NCBI RefSeq assembly: GCF_014196835.1
Contig: NZ_JACIEK010000016.1
Coordinates: 1-64,000 of the forward strand
Direction: 5' to 3'
Origin: Aureimonas pseudogalii
GTDB taxonomy: Bacteria; Pseudomonadota; Alphaproteobacteria; Rhizobiales; Rhizobiaceae
DNA: 64,000 nucleotides
Each line of letters starts with the position of its first letter. The first letter of the stretch is position 1. The notes under the pieces are model-generated. The model did no database searches. It was not told where the DNA came from and saw nothing but the letters and a program-made list of their open reading frames with translations. The position numbers and the translations under genes are program-made. Shown in pieces: positions 26,793 through 35,800 of this stretch.

Positions 26793-27182
26793 TCACCCTT
26801 CGATCGGAGGAGGTGCCCGGTCGCATCTCGACACGGCAGGGGCCGTCCTCAGGAATAGGCCGCGTGCCGGCGGGGGAACCGAGGCGACGAGAAAGAGCAG
26901 GACGATGCAAAGCCGGCCGCCGAGGGAGCCGCGACGTTCGGACGTCGCATTGCCCCCGGTGAGGATTTCCAACGCCATCGGAGCGAGCGCTGCGGGAACG
27001 CGCAGATCGATGCCGCCGAGCGCCACCATCCAGGGTGACGCGACGCTCGCGAGATGCCGGGCGCTGGAATGAGCGGGAATGCCGGCGGCCCCGAGAGCCG
27101 AGAGGGCCACGGCGCCGTCCGGCAGGCCGTAGGCCCAACCGATCACGGCGAAGCGATCCGGCACCACGGCGGCTCCGTTCAT
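26793..27182 (-). CDS. Hypothetical protein with DUF2007-like N-terminus and a C-terminal membrane segment
   Basis: The 129-residue product has an N-terminal part (FAVIGWAYGLPDGAVAL, GIPAHSSARHLASV, IDLRVPAALAPMALEIL) whose layout resembles the DUF2007 putative signal-transducing domain. That domain often reads as .a...L.a.GIpa and ..v.V...d...A..iL. A hydrophobic stretch, CIVLLFLVASVPPPA, near the C-terminus may anchor it. Its start overlaps the stop of the upstream gene by four bases. The family assignment is tentative. Confidence 0.5.
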   Translation of the reverse strand: MNGAAVVPDRFAVIGWAYGLPDGAVALSALGAAGIPAHSSARHLASVASPWMVALGGIDLRVPAALAPMALEILTGGNATSERRGSLGGRLCIVLLFLVASVPPPARGLFLRTAPAVSRCDRAPPPIEG

Positions 27183-27688
27183 CGATTGGCCAATCCGCGC
27201 GCGGCGCGCTCGGTTCGGATTGCGTCGGCCTCGCGCCCGATCTGATCGCGTAGATCCGCCAGACCCTTTCGCGTGGCGGCATGCACGGCCCCATCGAGCG
27301 AAGGATCCGGGTAGCGATCGTCCCAGTCGAGGACGGCATCGATCGTGCGCTGGAGCTCGGGAATGTTCCCAAAGGCCCAGTCGTTCACCTCGGGGCCGAT
27401 CGTCTCGAAAAGCGACGAGAACAGCGCCGGCTCGCCCGTCGGGTCCTGGGTCGGATCGGCGGTCAAGCGCGAGCGCCAGCGCAGTTGCCCGGCATAGAAC
27501 CAGAACGTCGCCTCCTCGCCCTTGCCGGACTGGAGAAGCGCCGGCGCTCTCATCATGAGTTCGCTCGGATGGCTCCGTCCCATCGTCTCGGCGCCGGCGG
27601 GAAAGGCATGATCCCTAGCGTGTGACGGGATCGCCACCGCGAGAAGAAGCGTTGCGAGGAGGCCGGCGAGACCGGTGCGAGGGACCAT
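27179..27688 (-). CDS. Hypothetical secreted protein
   Basis: The 169-residue protein starts with a signal peptide (GLAGLLATLLLAVAIPSHA). The mature sequence contains LLQSGKGEEATFWFYAGQLR, a pattern often seen in exported proteins with an FWFYAGQLR segment, then WAFGNIPELQRTIDAVLDWD. Such sequences recur in small periplasmic proteins of enterobacteria and rhizobia, but no function is known to me. It overlaps the next gene (ATGA), so the two are coupled. Confidence 0.6.
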   Translation of the reverse strand: MVPRTGLAGLLATLLLAVAIPSHARDHAFPAGAETMGRSHPSELMMRAPALLQSGKGEEATFWFYAGQLRWRSRLTADPTQDPTGEPALFSSLFETIGPEVNDWAFGNIPELQRTIDAVLDWDDRYPDPSLDGAVHAATRKGLADLRDQIGREADAIRTERAARGLANR

Positions 27689-27827
27689 GCGAGCCAGCGA
27701 CCTCTCGTTCGATGTGGAACCGGCGCGTTCCGGTGCTTCCAGAAATGGTCGCCCGGGCACAAATTCAAGCAAGTCTTGCAACCGGCAATCGGCATGGCGC
27801 TTCGCCGGCGCTTGGAACGGTGGCCGT

Positions 27828-27875
27828 CCCACGCTAGAGCGTGGGCGCTCGAAGGATGCGCCGCTCTTGCGGCGC
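27828..27875. repeat. Two consecutive short hairpins in a divergent intergenic region
   Basis: CCCACGCT/AGCGTGGG (27828-27845, two-base turn) is followed by GCGCCGC-TCTT-GCGGCGC (27858-27875). They lie between the minus-strand secreted protein (start 27688) and the plus-strand gene at 27914. They could be 5'-leader structures of the latter. No further element is evident in this 225-base interval. Confidence 0.4.
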
Positions 27876-27913
27876 GTCCCGTTCGCTCGGTTCGAGACCG
27901 GAGGTTTGCCGTC

Positions 27914-28216
27914 ATGCCCATCCTCGTTCGCGTCGTGCTGGCGCTCGTCGCCGCCGCCATCGTGGGAGGTGGCTTCATGATGTTCGACCGCACGCGCGGG
28001 GCCGAATGGACGGTGTCGCCGACTGAGATCGCCGCGGCGCAGGCGGACGGCAAGGCCGGGGTCGAAACCGATCGCGGCTCGGTCACGGTGCTGCCGATCC
28101 GATCGGAGACCGCCGACGCGCTGCCGTTCAAATGGGCGCTCGCCGGCATCGGTGCCGGCGCCGTTTGCTTTGCCGCGACACGCCGGCGAACCTCGCGCCG
28201 AGGGAAGGCCTCGTGA
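27914..28216 (+). CDS. Hypothetical small membrane protein
   Basis: The 100-residue protein has two predicted membrane spans, ILVRVVLALVAAAIVGGGF near the start and LAGIGAGAVCFAATRRR near the end, flanking a periplasmic loop of about 50 residues. A basic tail follows the second span. GGAGG lies about nine bases before ATG 27914. Its TGA shares a base with the next gene's ATG. No family recognised. Confidence 0.55.
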   Translation: MPILVRVVLALVAAAIVGGGFMMFDRTRGAEWTVSPTEIAAAQADGKAGVETDRGSVTVLPIRSETADALPFKWALAGIGAGAVCFAATRRRTSRRGKAS

Positions 28217-29079
28217 TGCGCTGGACCACCGCAGCCCTCGCCCTGGTCGGCGTGCTCGCCGCGATCCTGCCGGGACGGGCGATGGCCGACCCGGCGGGTG
28301 ACGAACGCTATCTTCGCCTCGAAGACGCCGAGCGCGTCTACGCGGGCATGGCCGAGTTCGCGCGCATGCAGGGGCCCTTGATCGAGGTCTCGGACCGCCG
28401 CGAGCTGCCGGCACTGGCGGAGCGCGGCACGGCGCTGGCGGCGCAGACGTTCGCGGTGGCTGGTGCGCGCGATGCCATGCTCGAAAGGCTCCGCAAAACC
28501 CCCGGCGAGGTGCCGGTGGCCTTCGATGCGATCGTTGCCCGGATGCGCGCCGTGGAGGCGGAGTTCGCCTCCCGCTCGCTCGAGGCGCTGCAGGCCGGCG
28601 AGGCGGACGCGGTGGCGCATTACGAGGCGCGACCGGATCGTGCGTCCATCGATGCGGTCGGCGATGCCATGGCGGCTCCCGATCTCGCGCGCGAAACCGC
28701 GGTGACGGGCCTGCGCGTCAAGTGGATCTACGAGACCCTGCTGACGGGGAACATGGACGAGATGCGCGCCATGACGCCCGCCTTGGTCGAGACGGGGATC
28801 CGCGAGGTGCTGGATCGCACGCGCGCCCCCGACGATCCCGAATACGGGGCGCCGCCGCTTCGCAAGGAACTGGTGCGCGAGCAGGCGCGCATGGTCAAGC
28901 GCATGGTCCTCTCGCATCTGCCCGAAGCCGACGTCGCGGCGCTCGCGGCCTTCTACGCCAGCGATGTCGGCCGAGCCAAACGTCGCGCGTTGGTCGAGGC
29001 CTTCGGCGCCCGCAACGACGAGGATGGCGCCCGCTTCATCCGGCAACTCCTCGAACGGGAACGCAGCCGGACACCGTAG
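28216..29079 (+). CDS. Hypothetical secreted protein, possibly DUF2059-like
   Basis: The 287-residue protein has a signal peptide (TTAALALVGVLAAILPGRAMA) and a largely helical mature part. Toward the C-terminus, EADVAALAAFYASDVGRAKR resembles the FY.S..G..... motif of DUF2059 proteins. A possible internal duplication of this helical pattern was not established. It is coupled to the preceding small membrane protein. The role is unknown, probably periplasmic. Confidence 0.55.
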   Translation: MRWTTAALALVGVLAAILPGRAMADPAGDERYLRLEDAERVYAGMAEFARMQGPLIEVSDRRELPALAERGTALAAQTFAVAGARDAMLERLRKTPGEVPVAFDAIVARMRAVEAEFASRSLEALQAGEADAVAHYEARPDRASIDAVGDAMAAPDLARETAVTGLRVKWIYETLLTGNMDEMRAMTPALVETGIREVLDRTRAPDDPEYGAPPLRKELVREQARMVKRMVLSHLPEADVAALAAFYASDVGRAKRRALVEAFGARNDEDGARFIRQLLERERSRTP

Positions 29080-29109
29080 GGAGAGGGGAGGCGGGTCGCC
29101 GGCTCGCCG

Positions 29110-29538
29110 TCACCGCGCCGGCCCCTCGCGCTCGACGAGGCTTGCGCGGCGCAGCGCGAGGCTCGCGAGCGCCGCGGGAACGGCGAGGCCGAAACTGAGG
29201 AGGGGAACGAGGAGGGCGTCGCCCCGTAGGAGCGCGAAAGCCAAGCCGAGGCCGGCCCCGCCGACGCTGAGCAACAGGGCCGAGGTCCAGAGCCGCACGG
29301 CGCGGGCCGTGAAGCGCGCGAGATCGCCGACCCACCATGCCATGGGCAGCATCAGCAGCCAGGAGAGGAAGCCGGCGCTCGGGGCGTGATGGGGGCCATC
29401 GACGAGGGCGGTGATCACGCCGAGCGTGCCGAAGAGCGCCGCCACCGCCGCGAGGATCACGGCCGCGTTCGACCGTCGGTCGCGGCGCAGCCGCTGCCAG
29501 TACTCGGCGTCGGTTCGCCGGGAGGCGCTCCGTTTCAT
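29110..29538 (-). CDS. Hypothetical four-helix membrane protein
   Basis: The 142-residue protein has a basic N-terminal region (RRTDAEYWQRLRRDRR) followed by four hydrophobic spans (for example NAAVILAAVAALFGTLGVI and LLVPLLSFGLAVPAAL). No conserved catalytic motif is visible. It lies four bases downstream of another minus-strand gene and is probably co-transcribed. Function unknown. Confidence 0.55.
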   Translation of the reverse strand: MKRSASRRTDAEYWQRLRRDRRSNAAVILAAVAALFGTLGVITALVDGPHHAPSAGFLSWLLMLPMAWWVGDLARFTARAVRLWTSALLLSVGGAGLGLAFALLRGDALLVPLLSFGLAVPAALASLALRRASLVEREGPAR

Positions 29539-29541
29539 CCG

Positions 29542-30273
29542 CTACGTCCCGCATTCCACCGCGCCGAGGAGCGCCCACGCCTCTACAAAGTCCGGCTCGA
29601 TGCCGGCTTCCGCCTCGCCGTGCCATTCGAGCGCCAGCACGCCCGACGTCGACGGGCGTTCGGCGCGCATCGTGATGGCGTCGCCCCCCGACCCGCCGCC
29701 CTCGCGGGAGACGGCGTAGCGCACGAGGTCGCCGCCGACGCGAACCTGCCGATCGAGCCCGGGCGAGGCCTCGACGCCGGGACGAAGCGAGACCGTCATC
29801 TCCCAAGGCTGTCGCAGATCTCGCCAGCCCTCGGGTCGCACGAGAAGACGGTTTTCGGTCTGCCGAACGTCGAAGCCGGCGATGTCGGCGACGAGCCGGC
29901 AGGGGCCGGGCGGCGCGATCGTGAGCCGCAGGGTCGTGTCCGGAAACACGAACTCGACGAAGGCGTCGTCCTCGCTCCACCGGATCACGCGGTGCGAGGA
30001 GCGCGAGCCGAAATAGGGACCGTCGATCGGATTGCCGCTGAGCGCGTGATGGACGCCCGGTCCCTCGACCCGGTACTCGAACCAGCGACGCGGCGCATCG
30101 GTGAGGAAGCCGCGCTCCGACCAGTCCATCACCGACGCGGTGAAGCGCCCGTCCGGCGAGGCTCGGGTCTCACCGGTTCCGACCGGCATCACATGGAGGG
30201 CACGCACGAGCGCGGCGACGATGAGAAGCACCGCGAGGCCGGCGAAACCGAGAATTCGTCGCCGGGAGTTCAC
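29542..30273 (-). CDS. Hypothetical membrane-anchored periplasmic protein
   Basis: The 243-residue product, from GTG 30273, begins with one membrane span (ILGFAGLAVLLIVAALVRAL). A beta-rich extracytoplasmic domain follows, with repeated tryptophans (MDWSERGFL, RPEGWRDLRQPWEM). The start is uncertain because no good ribosome binding site is seen. It precedes and is nearly contiguous with the membrane gene at 29110-29538. No family recognised. Confidence 0.5.
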   Translation of the reverse strand: MNSRRRILGFAGLAVLLIVAALVRALHVMPVGTGETRASPDGRFTASVMDWSERGFLTDAPRRWFEYRVEGPGVHHALSGNPIDGPYFGSRSSHRVIRWSEDDAFVEFVFPDTTLRLTIAPPGPCRLVADIAGFDVRQTENRLLVRPEGWRDLRQPWEMTVSLRPGVEASPGLDRQVRVGGDLVRYAVSREGGGSGGDAITMRAERPSTSGVLALEWHGEAEAGIEPDFVEAWALLGAVECGT

Positions 30274-30313
30274 GAGGAGAACGCCCTGTCGGCGGATCTG
30301 CCGTTCGCAACGG

Positions 30314-30643
30314 TCATCTCGGTGGCCGGTCGAGGCGCGGCACGGTCGCCGGGCCCTCGTCCCACGTCTGCGGGAAGGGGCGCACGGGAACCTCGCCGCC
30401 CCGTGGGATCGCGCCGAGATGGCGGTGGACGCAGCCGTAGTCGAGGTCTTCCGGCGCGTAGCGCAACTCGCCCTCGCCGAGCGTCGAACCATCCTCGGCT
30501 TCGGCGCGAAGCCGCAGAACCAGAGTGCCGTCGGCCTCCTCGTGCGCCGACCCGATCGAGCCGTCGTCCGCTCGAAGCGGGGTGCACGGGATCGACAGGC
30601 TGGCGAGCACGAGACCTGCGGTGGCCCACCCGACGCGGTTCAC
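30314..30643 (-). CDS. Hypothetical small secreted protein
   Basis: From GTG 30643 the 109-residue product has a signal peptide (VGWATAGLVLASLSIPCTPLRA). The short mature part includes LVLRLRAEAEDGSTLGEGELRYAPEDLDY and ends PFPQTWDEG. An ATG at 30691 would give a longer N-terminus less like a signal peptide. It belongs to the series of minus-strand genes downstream of the M48 peptidase. Function unknown. Confidence 0.45.
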   Translation of the reverse strand: MNRVGWATAGLVLASLSIPCTPLRADDGSIGSAHEEADGTLVLRLRAEAEDGSTLGEGELRYAPEDLDYGCVHRHLGAIPRGGEVPVRPFPQTWDEGPATVPRLDRPPR

Positions 30644-30779
30644 GAGCGCGTCTCGACGAAAGGCCGCGGATCCCGGGCGCGGGACCACCAACCGCGAAGA
30701 CGCGGAGCCGCACGGCCCGCCCGCCCTTGCGTCACGTCCCTCGCGTCGTCGGCGAAGCCGCGATGATCCGGCATTCCCG

Positions 30780-31427
30780 TCATCGCGAGCGCTCCGTCAG
30801 AGCCCTCAGCATCTGCACGAATTGCGCTCGCGGGCAGGCCGCGCCGAACTCGTGCAGCACGTCGCCCCCGTCGAAGAGTGCCACGCTGCAGAGCGCATCC
30901 GTCGGCCCGGGCGCGTCGATCGGTGCCGGATCCCGCGTCGCCCAGACGGCGTTCGCGGCTGCGATGGCCGCATCTATCTCGCTTGCCGTCAGGTCTCGGC
31001 TCGCGTCGTGTTCGATGACGGTCGTCGGCTTGCCATGACGCGTCGCATCGGAAAGGCGCGTGGTCGCCCGGCGGAGGGTGCGAGCGTCCAGATCGACGAT
31101 GATCCACGTCGCCGTCGGCGACAGGGCGTTTCCGGTGGCGACGAGCGCGCCTCGCCGGGGAAGGTCGCCGGGAAGGGCAAACTGCGCACCGGCGCGATCC
31201 GTGCGGAAGGGAGAGACGAGCTTGTGCGGTGCGTAGGCAATGCGCGGCTCGGCGGCGGCGACGCCCGTCCCGGTCGACGAGGCCAGCCAACCGAGGGCGA
31301 GCGCCAGCGCGAGCGGACGGACTCGCCCCTCGCGTCTCACGACGGCGGGTCTTGGCGCCGCGCCTCGAAAGGGCGGAGCAGCCCGCCCGAGGAGGCGCGA
31401 AGGAGGGGCGCGCTCGCTGGTCCTCAT
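30780..31427 (-). CDS. Hypothetical secreted protein coupled to the M48 peptidase
   Basis: The 215-residue frame starts with an ATG overlapping the peptidase stop (ATGA). The first 35 residues are arginine- and proline-rich. They precede an evident signal segment (PLALALALGWLASSTGTGVAA), so an internal GTG may be the true start. The mature part contains TATWIIVDLDARTLRRATT and an ending ALCSVALFDGGDVLHEFGAA with two cysteines. No family recognised; translational coupling suggests it works with the peptidase. Confidence 0.55.
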   Translation of the reverse strand: MRTSERAPPSRLLGRAAPPFRGAAPRPAVVRREGRVRPLALALALGWLASSTGTGVAAAEPRIAYAPHKLVSPFRTDRAGAQFALPGDLPRRGALVATGNALSPTATWIIVDLDARTLRRATTRLSDATRHGKPTTVIEHDASRDLTASEIDAAIAAANAVWATRDPAPIDAPGPTDALCSVALFDGGDVLHEFGAACPRAQFVQMLRALTERSR

Positions 31428-33577
31428 TCCTTCGGCGCCACAAGCTCCCGGCGCGCATAGGCCGCGTGCAGGTATCGCCCGATCAGCTCGGAGAAGGCGT
31501 CGACCTTCATGCCCTTCACGCCGAAGGCATCGATCGTCACGGTCCGTCGCCGGCGGTTGACCTTGCTGTAGAACCAGAAGCCGCGCCGCGCGGGAAGCGG
31601 AGCCTCCTCGTGCAGCACCAGCTGCAGGGCGAAACGCTGGTTGGCGTAGACCTGATACTGCTCGACGTCCGTCCAGGGAATGGGATCGAGGAACCGCGAG
31701 GTTTCCAAGTGCTCGGGCGTCAGAACAAAAAGCGGTGCGCGGCTTCGGCGATGCGAGACGATGGCGATCGCCGCGAAGCCCAGGAAGCCCGTGGCGCCGA
31801 CGGCGGCGAGGATGGCCTGCGCCCACTCGTCGTGACCGAAGCCGATCTGCGCCGCGGCCGCGACGGCCCCGATCCCGATGATGGCGAAGAAACCGCTGGC
31901 GATGCCCATGACCCAGATCATCGGCTTGGCGTTGTCGTAGAGAACGAGCGCCTCGCTGCCGACCGCCGCGGCCGCCGTCTCGAGGCTCTCGCGATACTCG
32001 GCATGGGCGCCGCGCGCCCGTGTCAGGAAGTCGAGACTGAGCGCGCGGCAGATCGCGTCCCAGTCGGCGAAGGCCTTGCGCCCGAAGGAGGGCACGCCGG
32101 GCTCCGGGCGCCGCGTGGCGTGCGCCAGAACGGGCTCGTCGATGGCGACGCCGAGCGCCTCGATCCGCTGGCTGGTGGGCGGATGGCTGTCGGTCGGGTG
32201 GGGCTGCCGGTCCTCGAGATGAGCCGCGGGATCGGGAAAGCCTTCCTCCGCCGTCAGCCGGGCCGTGGCGGCGACGAGGTCGTCTTCGCCGGTCTCCGGT
32301 GCCTGGAAGGCGCGTTGCAGGACGAAGGAGACCGCCGGCTCGATGATCGAGCTGCGGATCAGCGCCGACGCGGCGCCCGCCGGCCGGCTGATCAGGCTGC
32401 CGTTGCGATCGGCCTCGAACTCGCGCAGGCGGCTCCAATGCGCCACGGCGACGTCGAACTGGCCGATCGCATGAAAGCCGAGGCGTGTGGCGGGTTGCAC
32501 GACGATCGCGCCGCGGTTGGCTTGATGAAGCGCCTCGAGCGAGCGCCAGAGCGTGGCGTAGATCGGCGTGAACTTGCGGCTGTAGCGCGTGTCGTCGCCG
32601 GTGAAATGCGCCAGTTCGTGGCCGATGATGGCCGACACTTCGGCGGTGTCGAGGAGTTCGAGGGCGGGCGCGGGCAGATACAGCGTCCGGCCTTCGAGAA
32701 GGCGACCCTCCGGCTCGATGCGAACGGCCCCTTCGGTGACGTAGAACCCTTCCGTCAGACCGACGATGATCGTGTCGGGGAGCGGAGCACCCTGGCGGGC
32801 GGCGATCTCGCGTGTGAAGCGCCACAGGCCGGGCGCCTCGTCCTCGCCGACGACGCGGGCCAGCACATCGATCGGCTGCGGCGTGAAGAGATCGAAGACG
32901 CGGCGCAGGCTGACCACGGCCATCACCGCACCATAGGCCGCAAGCGCCGCCAGCACGATGCCGGCGCCGGCGAGCTTGATGCCGTTGCCGGAAACCCGCT
33001 CCCAGAACCACAGGCTCATCGCCTCGAACGACGTCGCGCAGAAGAGCGCGACCCCGAAACCGAGGACCACTGCGGCCATGAGGACGGGCAGCACCACCCG
33101 CAGACGTCCGAAGCTCTCGATCAGCTGGTCGCGCGAGCGCCGCGCCCGCCACCCCGCGACGCGGGCCGCCAGAAGGCCCGAGCCGGTGCCGGCGACGACG
33201 AGGAGGCTGGCGCCGATGGTGGCCCAGGCCAGAGGAACGCGCGCCCGCGCGACCGTCAGATCGGTCTCGAGGCTCGCCAGCGCCGTCTCGATCCGCGCGG
33301 TGGTCTCGGAGGCCTTGAGCACGGTGACGTCGGTGCCGTCTCCGGGGAAGCGAAGCAAGGCCTCCGGGTCTTCCGCTCCGAACTGGCGCACCTTGCCCAG
33401 CCTCTGCCGGAGCCCGTCGACGGAGGCCGTCTCGATCTCCACCATCGAGGCCGCGCGCTGCGCCTGCCACGTGCCGAGGCCCGTCAGCGCCAGCGGCAGG
33501 ACGAACAGCCACAGAGCGAGACCGAACGGCGGCGAACGACGCCAGAACGGCGAAGGCGGTGACTGCGTGAAGGCCAT
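31424..33577 (-). CDS. M48-family membrane metallopeptidase
   Basis: The 717-residue protein has membrane spans near residues 20-40, 115-140, 160-180 and 200-225. The zinc motif HELAH follows at residues 320-324 (VSAIIGHELAHFTGDD), with the third ligand in REFEAD (386-390). A second pair of spans lies near residues 570-620, and a long soluble C-terminus follows (FDPI-like RFLDPIPWTDVEQYQV). It is much longer than HtpX (about 290 residues) and resembles the large M48 proteins of rhizobia. It probably degrades damaged or misfolded membrane proteins. Two further secreted proteins follow on the same strand. Confidence 0.85.
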   Translation of the reverse strand: MAFTQSPPSPFWRRSPPFGLALWLFVLPLALTGLGTWQAQRAASMVEIETASVDGLRQRLGKVRQFGAEDPEALLRFPGDGTDVTVLKASETTARIETALASLETDLTVARARVPLAWATIGASLLVVAGTGSGLLAARVAGWRARRSRDQLIESFGRLRVVLPVLMAAVVLGFGVALFCATSFEAMSLWFWERVSGNGIKLAGAGIVLAALAAYGAVMAVVSLRRVFDLFTPQPIDVLARVVGEDEAPGLWRFTREIAARQGAPLPDTIIVGLTEGFYVTEGAVRIEPEGRLLEGRTLYLPAPALELLDTAEVSAIIGHELAHFTGDDTRYSRKFTPIYATLWRSLEALHQANRGAIVVQPATRLGFHAIGQFDVAVAHWSRLREFEADRNGSLISRPAGAASALIRSSIIEPAVSFVLQRAFQAPETGEDDLVAATARLTAEEGFPDPAAHLEDRQPHPTDSHPPTSQRIEALGVAIDEPVLAHATRRPEPGVPSFGRKAFADWDAICRALSLDFLTRARGAHAEYRESLETAAAAVGSEALVLYDNAKPMIWVMGIASGFFAIIGIGAVAAAAQIGFGHDEWAQAILAAVGATGFLGFAAIAIVSHRRSRAPLFVLTPEHLETSRFLDPIPWTDVEQYQVYANQRFALQLVLHEEAPLPARRGFWFYSKVNRRRRTVTIDAFGVKGMKVDAFSELIGRYLHAAYARRELVAPKE

Positions 33578-33706
33578 GAACCACTCCGGTCGTTCGCCCG
33601 ATCGGTCCCTCGACCGAGCTTCTTTCCATCAAGTCCTCTTCAAAGCAGACCTTATCAACTTTGGCGATTGCCGTTCTGCCATCGGGCGACCGGGGGCTTC
33701 ATCAGG

Positions 33707-34762
33707 CTACGAGACGCGCGCCTGCCGGACTTGCGGACTTGCGGACTTGGCGTTCGGGCGTAGCAGCCAGGTCAGCGGTCGCTCGACGATGCGATGAGCG
33801 AAGAGGCCGCCGATGCAGCAGGCGAGCGTCGCAGCGGCGACGAAGAGAAGCGCGAAGGGGCCCGTGGCGGTCGGCATCAGCTTGCGCCAGACGATCTGCG
33901 CCACCGGCAATGTCAGGACGTGGGTGAGGTAGAGCGCGTAGGACGCATCGCCCAAGGCCTGCAGGCGAGGCAGATGCAAGGGGCCGCGCGCGCGCTCGCG
34001 GAACACGAGCCCGGCGACGAGAAGCGCCGATGGCATGCCGCCCGAGGCCACCCGCCATTCCGCCGGCAGGACGAGCGGAAGCCAGAGGAGAAGCGCCGCG
34101 CCGAGGAGGGCGACGAGCGTCGAGACGCGTGCGCCGATCACGCGTCCTTTCGTGTAGAGCCGCCCGATCGCGAGGCCCATGGCGAATTCGAGGATGATCG
34201 GGTCGCAGTAGAAGCCGGCGATGCCGCCGGGATCGGCGGCCAGCCCGAGCGTCGCGAGCGAGACGAGGACAGCGGTCACCGCAACGAACTGGTGGCGCGC
34301 GGGTAGAAGGAGAGCGAGGCCGAAGAGCGCGTAGAACGCCATCTCGTAGTTCAGCGTCCAGCCGATGACGAGGAGCGGGTTGTAGAGCCCGATCGTCGGG
34401 TGCGGCCAGGGAACGAAGGCGAGCGACGCGACGAGGTGGTCGATGGAGAGGACGGTCGTGCCGAGGAGGTCGGGCCGCAGGGCCGCGACGTTGGCGAGAA
34501 CGAGCGTCAGCAGCCAGTAGAGCGGCACGACGCGCACGAGGCGCTTCATCGCGAAGCGCCGCGGCGAGGCGCCCGACGCCCCGCGTGTCGTCGTCCAGAT
34601 GATGAAGCCGGAGATGACGAAGAAGAGGTCGACGCCCATCTGGCCGGCGTCGAAGCGCGGCAACGCCGCACTCTCTCCCAGCCGTCCCGCCCCGTCCGTC
34701 GCGTGGAAAACCACCACCATCAGAGCGGCGACCGCGCGAAGGATCTGCAGGTTGAAGATCAT
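33707..34762 (-). CDS. Acyltransferase family 3 (OafA/YrhL-like) membrane protein
   Basis: The 351-residue integral membrane protein begins NLQILRAVAALMVVVFHATDG, the typical RaiA-like start with the catalytic His. GVDLFFVISGFIIW and FAMKRLVRVVPLYWLLT then follow, the second family block. About ten hydrophobic spans are evident. Such proteins O-acetylate surface polysaccharides or other glycans. No polysaccharide genes surround it. It is separated by 171 bases from the sugar permease gene upstream, so it may be an independent unit. Confidence 0.87.
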   Translation of the reverse strand: MIFNLQILRAVAALMVVVFHATDGAGRLGESAALPRFDAGQMGVDLFFVISGFIIWTTTRGASGASPRRFAMKRLVRVVPLYWLLTLVLANVAALRPDLLGTTVLSIDHLVASLAFVPWPHPTIGLYNPLLVIGWTLNYEMAFYALFGLALLLPARHQFVAVTAVLVSLATLGLAADPGGIAGFYCDPIILEFAMGLAIGRLYTKGRVIGARVSTLVALLGAALLLWLPLVLPAEWRVASGGMPSALLVAGLVFRERARGPLHLPRLQALGDASYALYLTHVLTLPVAQIVWRKLMPTATGPFALLFVAAATLACCIGGLFAHRIVERPLTWLLRPNAKSASPQVRQARVS

Positions 34763-34933
34763 GGCGAAGGCCCTGCCTCGTCTCCGGCCACGACCGCCCG
34801 GCAGGTCGGCGAGGGTTTGAAAGTCGCTCCGAGACTGCCACCGATCGGTTAAGCCCTTGCCAATCGGTGGCGGTTTCGCCCGTTCGAGCCGACGTGGAAG
34901 CGAGATCCGGTCGTCGGCCTTCGTGCCCCTTTC

Positions 34934-35800
34934 TCAGCCTTTCACCGCGCCGGCGGTGAGGCCGGCCACGATGTGCTTCTGGGCCGCGAAGAAGACGATG
35001 ATCGTCGGCAGGATCGTCAGCGTGATGAAGGCGAGCACGAGCTGCCAATTGGTGGAGAACTCGCCCTGGTAGATCATGATGCCGAGCGGCCAGGGAAACT
35101 TGTCCTGACTGTTCAGTATGATCAGCGGCATGATGTAGTTGTTCCAGCTGTTGACGAAGGCGACGATGCCGACGGTGGCGAGGATCGGGCGCGACAGCGG
35201 CAGCGTCACGTACCAGAAGAAGCGGATGTAGCCGCTGCCGTCGACGAAGGCGGCCTCGAAAAGCTCGCTCGGCACGTTCTTGAAGAAGTTGCGCAGGAGC
35301 AGGATGCTCATGCCCAGCCCGAACGCCACCTGCGGCAGCACCACGCCGAGATAGCTGTCGAGAAGCCCGAGGTCGCGGATGCGGATGAAGAGCGGCAGGA
35401 TCGCCGTCGCGATCGGGAACATCAGCCCGACGAGGAAATAGTTCATGAGGAAGCTCGCCCCGAAGAACTTGATGTGGGCGAGCGTGAAGGCGGCCATGGA
35501 GGCCGCGGCGAGGGTCAGCGCGACGGTCAGCGTCGCGATGAACAGCGAGTTGCCGAGCATCTGCCAGTAGCGCCGGCTCGACAGGATGTCCCAGTAGTTC
35601 GCCCATTCCCAGGTGGTGGGCAGGCCGAACGGATTGACCCGCAGGTCGCCCAGCGACTTGAAGCCGCCGATCGCCGTGGTCAAGAGCGGCACCAGCACCA
35701 CCGCCGCCATGATGAAGAGGCTGGCATAGATGTAGAGCCCGGCGACGAAACCCGGCCGGCGCCGGCTGTCCGAATAGGAGGGTTCGGCTTTGTCAGTCAT
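34934..35800 (-). CDS. Carbohydrate ABC transporter permease (MalG type)
   Basis: The 288-residue permease has six spans and the EAA loop EAAFVDGSGYIRFFWYVTLPL. Its closing segment, IIVFFAAQKHIVAGLTAGAVKG, is characteristic of the CUT1 family. It overlaps the partner permease gene by eight bases. With 35793-36746 and the binding protein 36859-38154 it makes a sugar or oligosaccharide importer. No ATPase gene is in this locus, so a shared ATPase such as MsmK/UgpC type elsewhere is expected. Confidence 0.9.
   Translation of the reverse strand: MTDKAEPSYSDSRRRPGFVAGLYIYASLFIMAAVVLVPLLTTAIGGFKSLGDLRVNPFGLPTTWEWANYWDILSSRRYWQMLGNSLFIATLTVALTLAAASMAAFTLAHIKFFGASFLMNYFLVGLMFPIATAILPLFIRIRDLGLLDSYLGVVLPQVAFGLGMSILLLRNFFKNVPSELFEAAFVDGSGYIRFFWYVTLPLSRPILATVGIVAFVNSWNNYIMPLIILNSQDKFPWPLGIMIYQGEFSTNWQLVLAFITLTILPTIIVFFAAQKHIVAGLTAGAVKG

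Noticed and set aside
30780-33632. A 950-codon minus-strand frame that seems to fuse the M48 region to the secreted protein
   Set aside because: Most of it is a shifted, arginine-rich reading of the M48 gene. Only the last 215 codons, from the ATG overlapping the peptidase stop, are a plausible protein.
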